A DNA stretch of 64,000 bases from Clostridia bacterium. GTDB lineage: Bacteria > Bacillota > Clostridia > UMGS1883 > UMGS1540. Both the position numbers and the translations under genes were made by a program. The notes beneath the pieces were generated by a model. It was not told the DNA's origin, searched no databases, and was given only the letters and a program-made list of their open reading frames with translations. Below are positions 58,234 through 64,000 of the stretch, piece by piece. Positions within the stretch are counted from its first letter, which is position 1; each line of letters begins with the position of its first letter. The DNA lies in contig JAFSAU010000002.1 of NCBI GenBank assembly GCA_017442155.1, positions 1-64,000 of the forward strand, given 5' to 3'.

Positions 58234-59401
58234 GGGAAAGAACCACTTCCTTAATGATGTCCATTGCCTCGTCTAAAAGCTCTTCCGTGTGGGTGGCCAT
58301 CAGGCTGGTCCGCAGGAGGCATTCTCCCGGCGGTGTGGCCGGTGGCAGAACGGGGTTAACAAAGACCCCGGCCTCATACAGAGCCTTGTTAATGACAAGC
58401 GTATCTTCCATTTCGTATGTATAAATCGGCACAATGGGCGTTTCCGCCTCTTTGATTTTCAGACCGCGTGCCAAAAGCCCCTGACGCATATACGCACCGA
58501 GAGCAGAAAGCCGCTCCACCCGCTCCGGCTCACGGCGGATAACCGATAAAGCCGCCCGGGCCGCGGCACACTGGGCCGGGGGAATGGAGGCACTGAAAAT
58601 GAAGGGACGGGAATTGTGCCGGGTAAAGTCCACAATCTTTTCACTGGCAACCATGTAGCCGCCAAGGCTTGCCAGAGATTTGGAAAAGGTGCCCATAATT
58701 ACGTCTACGCGGTCCGTCAGCCCGAAATGATCCGCCGTGCCGCGTCCGCCCCGGCCTAAAACGCCGAAGCCGTGGGCATCGTCTACCATGGTAGCGGCAT
58801 CATATTTTTCTGCAAGCCGTACAATCTCCGGCAGATTACAAATATCACCGCTCATACTGAAAACGCCGTCCGTTACGATCAGCTTGCCTGCATCAGCCGG
58901 TATGGCGGCCAGCTGCTTTTCCAGGTCCTCCATATCATTGTGCTTATACCGCACAAGATTGGCGTAGCTGAGACGGCACGCGTCGTAGATGCTGGCGTGA
59001 TTTTCCCGGTCACAGAGGATGTAGTCGTTTCTGCCGGCGATGGCACTGATAATGCCAAGATTAGACTGAAAGCCGGTGGAAAAGGTCATAGCAGCTTCCT
59101 TACCAATGTATGCGGCCAGCTCCTCCTCCAGCTCCAGATGCATTTTCAGTGTACCGTTTAAAAAACGGGAGCCGGAGCATCCGGTGCCGTAGGTTTTGAC
59201 GGCCTCTGCCGCTGCGGCCTTGACCTCCGGGTGCACTGTCAGCCCCAAATAGTTGTTGGAGCCAAGCATAATCCGCCGTTTTCCTTCCATAATAACGGTG
59301 GTATCCTGCCTGGATTCCAGATAATGAAAATAGGGATAAATTCCTTTTTCGCGAAAGTCCTGCGCAAGCTTGAAAGCTTCACATTTATCAAATAATGCCA
59401 T
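58223..59401 (-). CDS. PLP-dependent alpha-oxoamine synthase (BioF/KBL-like)
   Basis: The product is 392 residues from MALFDKCEAF (GAGGAG upstream; the longer frame has no site). The enzyme condenses an amino acid with an acyl-CoA or acyl-ACP. SNNYLGLTVHPEVKAAA, GTGCSGSRFLNGTLKMH, VDDAHGFGVLGRGGRG and the PLP Lys in MGTFSKSLASLGG are conserved. It could be 8-amino-7-oxononanoate synthase, glycine C-acetyltransferase or serine palmitoyltransferase-like. No other biotin genes are adjacent, so biotin synthesis is not supported by context. Confidence 0.85.
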   Translation of the reverse strand: MALFDKCEAFKLAQDFREKGIYPYFHYLESRQDTTVIMEGKRRIMLGSNNYLGLTVHPEVKAAAAEAVKTYGTGCSGSRFLNGTLKMHLELEEELAAYIGKEAAMTFSTGFQSNLGIISAIAGRNDYILCDRENHASIYDACRLSYANLVRYKHNDMEDLEKQLAAIPADAGKLIVTDGVFSMSGDICNLPEIVRLAEKYDAATMVDDAHGFGVLGRGGRGTADHFGLTDRVDVIMGTFSKSLASLGGYMVASEKIVDFTRHNSRPFIFSASIPPAQCAAARAALSVIRREPERVERLSALGAYMRQGLLARGLKIKEAETPIVPIYTYEMEDTLVINKALYEAGVFVNPVLPPATPPGECLLRTSLMATHTEELLDEAMDIIKEVVLSHAK

Positions 59402-59548
59402 ATCTTTTTCACTCCTCAATTTGGTATTATATCATTTGTCGGTGGGCATAGTCAATTTTTTTTGAAGAAAAATACATTTTTTTGCCGTCAGGAAAGAGAA
59501 TATAGCAGAAAAAACCGGGCTTGCTGGTGCAAACCCGGTTTTTGAAGG

Positions 59549-60820
59549 TTATTGTGCCAGTGTTGGCTTTTCTTCTGTCAGCGTTACGGTAAGGGTAAGG
59601 ATTTCGCCGTCACGGTTGACAGTAAGGGTAATGGAATCACCCGCTTTGAACCGGTCGCGGATGGCGTTAATTTCTTCGGAGGATTTCACATCCTCGCCAT
59701 TACATTTGAGAATAACGTCACCCTTCTGCACACCGGCGGCGGCTGCACCGCTTCCCGCGGAAACATCGCTTACAAAGAGACCGGAAGCCGGAATATTATA
59801 GTAGCGGGCCTCCTGCTCCGTGACATAAATCAGCGTAACGCCAATCTGCGGACGGCCCTTCACGTAGCCGAAATTGATTAAATCCTCAATAACGGGCTTG
59901 GCGTTATTGGAAGGGATGGCAAAGCCAAGACCCTCCACCTCGGAGGAGCCGATTTTCACGGTATTGATGCCGATAACCTCGCCGTACACATTCACCAGCG
60001 CACCGCCGGAGTTGCCGGGGTTAATGGCCGCATCGGTCTGAATCAGCGTGTAGGTTACGTTATCCACGGTAAGGGTACGGTTTAAGGCACTGATGATGCC
60101 CTGGGTAAGCGAGCCGGCAAGTTCCTGCCCCAGAGGGTTCCCGATGGCCACGCATCGCTCGCCGGCTTCCAGTGCGGCAGAATCGCCGAGTACGGCATAA
60201 GGGAGGGAGTCCGTGCTCTCGATTTTAAGAACGGCCAGGTCCGTCTTGGAATCCGCACCAACCAGTGTGGCGTCAAACTCTTTGCTGTTATTCAGTATAA
60301 TCTTGATTTTTTTTGCCCCTTCAATCACGTGATTGTTGGTCACAATATAGCCGTCGGCTGAAATGAGAATACCACTGCCGCTGCTTTCACTTTCAAAGGG
60401 AGTGGCCTGGCCGAAGAAGGAATAGCTCTGGGTTTCCACGACAGAGGAAATGCCCACAACAGCCGGCCCGACCATCTTGCCGATGTCTACCGTTGTCAGC
60501 TCCGTGCGGTTTTCCGGATTGTACGTAATCTGGGTAACCGTAGACGTTGAGGCGGTTGTTTCCGGGAACCGGAAGCTGCCACCCTGGGTCAAAGCGTGTC
60601 CTTCGCGCACATTTCCGGAAATGAGACCGGATACCAGCGGCATAGCGGCAGAGGCAATAATTGCTCCGGCCATGGCACTTGCAAAAGCAATGAGCCAGGT
60701 GCGGTTCTTTTTCTTTTTTGCCTTTGTTTCAATGTGTACCGGGCTGTCCGGCGCGGGTGCAGTGATGATATCCCGGTTTTCCGGGTCGCTGTGAAATTCA
60801 AAATGGTTAAATTCCTGCAT
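59549..60820 (-). CDS. htrA: HtrA/DegP-type serine protease
   Basis: The 423-residue membrane-anchored protease has a cytoplasmic N-terminus and a signal anchor (TWLIAFASAMAGAIIASAAM, about 41-60). The trypsin-like domain has catalytic His in NNHVIEGA (near 162), Asp in SKTDLAVLK (near 192) and Ser in NPGNSGGALVN (near 270). One PDZ domain is at about 325-415 (IPASGLFVSDVSAGSGAAAA, VILKCNGEDVKSSEEI). It degrades or refolds misfolded exported proteins. A two-component system lies just upstream in the same orientation, with shared candidate binding boxes, similar to CssRS control of htrA in Bacillus. Confidence 0.93.
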   Translation of the reverse strand: MQEFNHFEFHSDPENRDIITAPAPDSPVHIETKAKKKKNRTWLIAFASAMAGAIIASAAMPLVSGLISGNVREGHALTQGGSFRFPETTASTSTVTQITYNPENRTELTTVDIGKMVGPAVVGISSVVETQSYSFFGQATPFESESSGSGILISADGYIVTNNHVIEGAKKIKIILNNSKEFDATLVGADSKTDLAVLKIESTDSLPYAVLGDSAALEAGERCVAIGNPLGQELAGSLTQGIISALNRTLTVDNVTYTLIQTDAAINPGNSGGALVNVYGEVIGINTVKIGSSEVEGLGFAIPSNNAKPVIEDLINFGYVKGRPQIGVTLIYVTEQEARYYNIPASGLFVSDVSAGSGAAAAGVQKGDVILKCNGEDVKSSEEINAIRDRFKAGDSITLTVNRDGEILTLTVTLTEEKPTLAQ

Positions 60821-60853
60821 AAATAATCAACTCCTATTTTGTAGTATATCATC

Positions 60854-60895
60854 AGTATACAATAAATTTATTAGCAAATTGTGACCGAATTGTGA
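60854..60895 (-). promoter_or_regulatory. htrA promoter with response-regulator boxes
   Basis: On the minus strand a -10 TATACT (60859-60854) lies downstream of two TCACAATT boxes (60895-60888 and 60884-60877) with an 11-bp period overlapping the -35 region. A similar repeat lies upstream of the response regulator gene. Confidence 0.5.
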
Positions 60896-60908
60896 AAAGT
60901 TCGGAAAA

Positions 60909-62315
60909 TCATTTTTTACGGAGCGTAAATATAAACCGTGTGTATTCGCCCGGCACGCTTTCCGCATGGATTTTTCCGCCGTGGGCCGCAATGATATTTT
61001 TTACAAGATACAGCCCCAGACCTACGCCGGTTTTATCGCGGCTGCGGCTGCGGTCCGTCTTGTAAAATTTATCCCATATCATTTTTAAATCCTCTTCGGA
61101 GATGCCTTCGCCGCTGTTTTCCACCGTGACGGTGACGGCAGTGTCGGTCTGCGCCACATTCACGCGTACATAGCCATCCTCCCGGTTAAATTTCAGCGCG
61201 TTGTCAAAAAGGTTAATAAGCACCCGGTCAATGGCATCCCGGTCGGCATATACCGGGCAGGTTTCGTCGTCAAACGAAATGTCGGCGCGTATGTTTTTTT
61301 CCGTGAATACGGATTCAAACCGTAAAATGGCAATCCGTACCACCTCATTCATATCAAAGTCCCCGCATTTCAGCTGCAGACCTCCCTCCATACGGGCCAC
61401 CATAAGAAGCTCGTTTACAAGCCTTGCCAGCCGTTTGGTTTCGGCCAGAACGATGCGCAGATATTCTGTCTGCCGCTCCGGCGGAATGGTTTCGTCCAGA
61501 ATGCCTTCGATAAAGCCGGAAATTGTCGTCATGGGCGTCCGCAGCTCGTGGGAGACGCCGGAGATAAAGCCGTTTCGCATATCCTCCAGCTTTTTCAGCG
61601 AATAGGTCATCTGGTTGAACGTTTCGCTCAGTGCGGCAATTTCGTTGTCACCGTGGACGGGAACCTCCATGGAAAAATCGCCCTTGGCAATTTTTTTGGC
61701 CGCCACGCTGATGTTTTTCAGCGGACGGGAGATGCGGAGGGAAATAAAATAGGAAACTATGCCGGTCAGAAGGATGGTCACCAGAATGGAAAGGAGCACC
61801 GTACTGAAAATGTCGTTCCGGTACCGGGTGATACTGGGCATCGGCACCGCCACACAGCTGACAGCCGGAACGGCCCCGTGATAGGAGATTGGCTCCGATA
61901 CAATCAGATACGTATCGGAAAGGATGCCGCCTAAATTCCCCAGCTCCACATAGTCTCCCGTTATCAGCCGCTTCGCAAGCGAATCGGGCAGGGTCGGGGG
62001 CAGATGCTCCCGGTAATTTGCGGACCCGGTCAGTATTTCACCGGAATCATCCACCAGAAAAACAATGCCGCCCACCCGGCGGGCCATTTCATTGAGGCCC
62101 ATCTCAAACATATACCGGGTACCGGGGGAGGGGTTGTCCTGGTAATAAACCGTAAGCTCCGAAATGTAGTCGGTTGCTTCCTGCAGGGTTGTCCGTTTTT
62201 CACCGATGGTGTAATCATGGAAAAAGGTAAAAAGCAACGTCCCCAGTGCCATCAGGCAAAAGGAAATAATTAAGATGTTCGAGAAAAAAATACGGCCGAA
62301 AATGGTTTTACGCAA
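60909..62315 (-). CDS. Sensor histidine kinase
   Basis: The 468-residue membrane kinase has helix 1 (about 10-32), an extracytoplasmic sensor (about 33-165), helix 2 (VLLSILVTILLTGIVSYFIS, about 168-190) and a HAMP linker (SLRISRPLKNISVAAKKI). The phosphoacceptor is His in GVSHELRTPMTTISG (near 254), and the ATPase domain shows NLFDNALKFN, KTGVGLGLYLVKNII and AHGGKI. Its ATG overlaps the response regulator by 8 bp. It probably senses envelope stress, given the adjacent htrA. Confidence 0.93.
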   Translation of the reverse strand: MRKTIFGRIFFSNILIISFCLMALGTLLFTFFHDYTIGEKRTTLQEATDYISELTVYYQDNPSPGTRYMFEMGLNEMARRVGGIVFLVDDSGEILTGSANYREHLPPTLPDSLAKRLITGDYVELGNLGGILSDTYLIVSEPISYHGAVPAVSCVAVPMPSITRYRNDIFSTVLLSILVTILLTGIVSYFISLRISRPLKNISVAAKKIAKGDFSMEVPVHGDNEIAALSETFNQMTYSLKKLEDMRNGFISGVSHELRTPMTTISGFIEGILDETIPPERQTEYLRIVLAETKRLARLVNELLMVARMEGGLQLKCGDFDMNEVVRIAILRFESVFTEKNIRADISFDDETCPVYADRDAIDRVLINLFDNALKFNREDGYVRVNVAQTDTAVTVTVENSGEGISEEDLKMIWDKFYKTDRSRSRDKTGVGLGLYLVKNIIAAHGGKIHAESVPGEYTRFIFTLRKK

Positions 62316-63000
62316 GCGTTTTCACCTCAAATTTGTAGCCGACGCCCCAGACGGTCTTCAGCTGCCAGCCATCCTCTGCCCCTTCCAGCTTTTCGCGAAG
62401 CCGTTTCACATGCACGTCCACAGTGCGGGAATCGCCGAAATAGTCAAATCCCCATACCTCTTCTAAAAGCTGTTCGCGGGTGTATACGCGGTTCGGATGG
62501 GATGCCAGATGGTGCAGAAGCTCCAGCTCCTTGGGGGGCACCGGAATGGTCTGGTCTCCTACGGTAAGTTCATAGTTTACAAGGCTGATGCGAAGCCCCG
62601 GATAGGAGACAACCTGTTCCTCCGCTTCCGGTGCGGCCTGGGTGCGGCGAAGCACTGCTTTTACCCGGGCTACCAGCTCCTTTGGCTCGAAGGGTTTGAC
62701 GAGATAATCGTCCGCGCCCATTTCCAGCCCCAGAATTTTATCCAGTGTTTCACCCTTGGCTGTCAGCATGATAATAGGAACGGAGGATGTTTTACGGATT
62801 TCGCGGCAGACATCCATACCGTCAATATTCGGCAGCATCAGGTCCAGCACCACCAGGTCCGGGCGGTTGGTTTTGAAAAGGGAAAGGGCCGTTTCGCCGT
62901 CGTGGGCACCCTGTACGGTGTAGCCCTCTTTTTCCAGATATAACCGGACCAGCTCAAAAATATTTACATCGTCGTCAACCACTAAAACCTTAGCCTGCAT
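62308..63000 (-). CDS. OmpR-family response regulator
   Basis: The product is 230 residues from MQAKVLVVDDD; the GGGAGG is correctly spaced from the ATG at 63000 rather than the one at 63006. The receiver domain has acidic DDD, the phosphorylated Asp in VVLDLMLPNIDG (residue 53) and Lys in DDYLVKPFEP. The C-terminal winged helix has LELLHHLASHPNRVYTREQL and WGFDYFGDSRTVDVHVKRLR. It is cotranscribed with the sensor kinase. Confidence 0.95.
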   Translation of the reverse strand: MQAKVLVVDDDVNIFELVRLYLEKEGYTVQGAHDGETALSLFKTNRPDLVVLDLMLPNIDGMDVCREIRKTSSVPIIMLTAKGETLDKILGLEMGADDYLVKPFEPKELVARVKAVLRRTQAAPEAEEQVVSYPGLRISLVNYELTVGDQTIPVPPKELELLHHLASHPNRVYTREQLLEEVWGFDYFGDSRTVDVHVKRLREKLEGAEDGWQLKTVWGVGYKFEVKTLA

Positions 63001-63023
63001 TCTCATTCCTCCCTTTTTTCTTT

Positions 63024-63074
63024 AGTATACCACAATTTTCCCGGGAGTGCAATTTTTTATGAACACATTGTGAA
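63024..63074 (-). promoter_or_regulatory. Promoter and direct-repeat box of the response regulator
   Basis: -35 TTGCAC (63052-63047), 17 bp, -10 TATACT (63029-63024) on the minus strand. TTCACAATGTG-TTCATAA (63074-63057) just upstream has an 11-bp period like the boxes before htrA, suggesting autoregulation. Confidence 0.6.
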
Positions 63075-63109
63075 TATAAAAAATATAGGGACTTTTCCGA
63101 CACTGCGAA

Positions 63110-63138
63110 TTGACAAGAATTTCTTTTTGTGGTATACT
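63110..63138 (+). promoter_or_regulatory. Promoter upstream of the truncated sigG
   Basis: TTGACA (63110-63115), 17 bp, TATACT (63133-63138). This is a vegetative-type promoter and not a sigma-G-type one. Confidence 0.7.
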
Positions 63139-63187
63139 AAATTAAACAAAGGGAAAATGCCGCGTGTAGTTTCGTCCGGCTACGCTC

Positions 63188-63673
63188 ATGCCAATGATAA
63201 TAGGTGAAATCCGGCGGTATCTCCGGGACAACAATGCCATTCGTGTCAGCCGGTCTCTCCGGGACACGGCCTACCGTGCGCTGGCTATAAAAGAGAGGCT
63301 TTCAGCGGATAAGGAGCCAACGGTGGAGGATATTGCAAAGGAAATGGGACTTCCCAAGGAGGACGTGGTTTTCGCTCTGGACGCAATTCTCGACCCGGTA
63401 TCTCTGTTTGAACCGGTGTACCATGACGGCGGAGACGCTCTCTACGTCATGGACCAGGTCAGCGATACCCGCAGTACGGATGAAAACTGGATTGAAACCA
63501 TTGCTTTGAAAGAAGCGATGCGCCGTCTGTCGGACCGGGAAAAGCTGATTCTGAATCTCCGCTTTTTTCAGGGGCGTACCCAGATGGAGGTGGCAGACGA
63601 AATCGGCATTTCACAGGCCCAGGTTTCCCGTCTGGAAAAAGGGGCCCTGGAGAGTATGCGGCGGCACATATAA
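63188..63673 (+). pseudogene. sigG: 5'-truncated sporulation sigma factor sigma-G
   Basis: The 161 residues correspond to the C-terminal two-thirds of sigma-G: MIIGEIRRYLRDNNAIRVSR, PVSLFEPVYHDGGDALYVMD, ALKEAMRRLSDREKLILNLR and the region 4.2 motif QMEVADEIGISQAQVSRLEK. Full-length sigma-G is about 257-260 residues. The first roughly 95 residues, including most of region 2 for -10 recognition, are absent. The homology begins near TACGCT/ATGCCAATG and no N-terminal coding sequence is found upstream, where a sigma-A-type promoter lies instead. There is also no good ribosome site before the ATG at 63188. It is either a pseudogene, a regulatory fragment or an assembly or deletion junction. Confidence 0.8.
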
Positions 63674-63729
63674 CGCATATCATAAAAATTTGCGCATATA
63701 TACAAAAGAAGAAAGGAGCATAAAATTTT

Positions 63730-64000
63730 ATGCAGAAAATACAGGCGGTGCTTCTGGCGGCTTTGCTTCTTTGCACGGCAGGATGCACCCGGCAGACAGC
63801 AACGGAAACGTACGTCGTACCGACCGCGGAGGCACAAACACCTGCACCCACAGAGCCGGTGGTACGGAAGGATATATTGGGGAATGTGATTCAGACCTCC
63901 TACGCCGAGGGTACTTTTTCGGAAATGGTGGATGGAAAGCTGGTGATTGAAGACGCCGGCAAAACCCGTGTATTTCTTTTGACCGAGCGGGCAGCAAGAG
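63730..64000 (+). CDS. Lipoprotein, partial (runs off right edge)
   Basis: The ATG at 63730 has AAAGGAG 11 bases upstream, and the frame is open to the end of the window (90 codons). Residues 1-20 form a lipoprotein signal (VLLAALLLCTAGC) with Cys as the lipidation site. A Thr/Pro-rich linker (PTAEAQTPAPTEPVV) precedes a domain with GTFSEMVDGKLVIEDAGK. Family not recognisable from this part. It follows the truncated sigG by 56 bp. Confidence 0.75.
   Translation, partial: MQKIQAVLLAALLLCTAGCTRQTATETYVVPTAEAQTPAPTEPVVRKDILGNVIQTSYAEGTFSEMVDGKLVIEDAGKTRVFLLTERAAR

Overview
The window holds two kinds of DNA. Positions 1 to about 46,745 are the distal part of a large integrative and conjugative element (ICE) of the Tn1549-like type found in gut Clostridia. 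Its left end lies outside the window. From about 46,746 to 64,000 lies GC-richer chromosomal DNA of a spore-forming Firmicute, most likely class Clostridia (Oscillospiraceae-like; inferred from a sigma-G gene, a SleL-like LysM-GH18 spore enzyme, AbrB, meso-DAP dehydrogenase and gene style). The junction is marked by the 3' part of a tRNA-Arg(CCU) gene (46,701-46,745) whose 5' half is replaced by element sequence. The intact tRNA copy is expected at the other end of the element, left of position 1.

Almost every ICE gene is on the minus strand, so the backbone reads from right to left. It starts with replication and partition (RepA_N-type initiator, ParA, ParB). A run of small overlapping genes follows, then a 2,753-residue N6-methylase/SNF2-helicase protein and a DUF3848-like protein. 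Next come an oriT-like region, a MobC-like protein, a MOB-P-like relaxase and PcfB. Two secreted proteins follow, one a 1,918-residue SLH-anchored adhesin. The transfer machinery is a VirD4 coupling protein, a Maff2/VirB2-like pilin, a VirB6-like membrane protein, PrgI, VirB4 and a membrane-bound NlpC/P60 hydrolase. A ToxN/AbiQ-like toxin with its own promoter, structured RNA and terminator is inserted between the pilin and VirB6 genes. A GGDEF-like protein sits beside the hydrolase.

The cargo region (1-11.2 kb) holds a tyrosine integrase flanked by 16-bp inverted repeats, and a compact operon of a SLOG protein, an EcoRI-type adenine methyltransferase, a DUF262-HNH protein, a zinc-ribbon protein and an unknown protein. 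This operon is the best candidate in the window for an undescribed restriction or defence system. A TetR regulator with a clear palindromic operator follows, then a giant surface protein (at least 1,654 residues) that runs off the left edge.

The chromosomal side carries a DeoR-controlled glycerol-1-phosphate dehydrogenase and HAD phosphatase, a SleL-like hydrolase whose start lies in a terminator hairpin, and TrpB2 behind what looks like a truncated T-box leader. Further on are UxaC, an elaborate structured RNA upstream of an AbrB regulator, a CapD/FlaA1-like dehydratase, an oxoamine synthase/DMT transporter/meso-DAP dehydrogenase operon, an HtrA protease with a divergently adjacent two-component system, a 5'-truncated sigma-G gene and the start of a lipoprotein gene.
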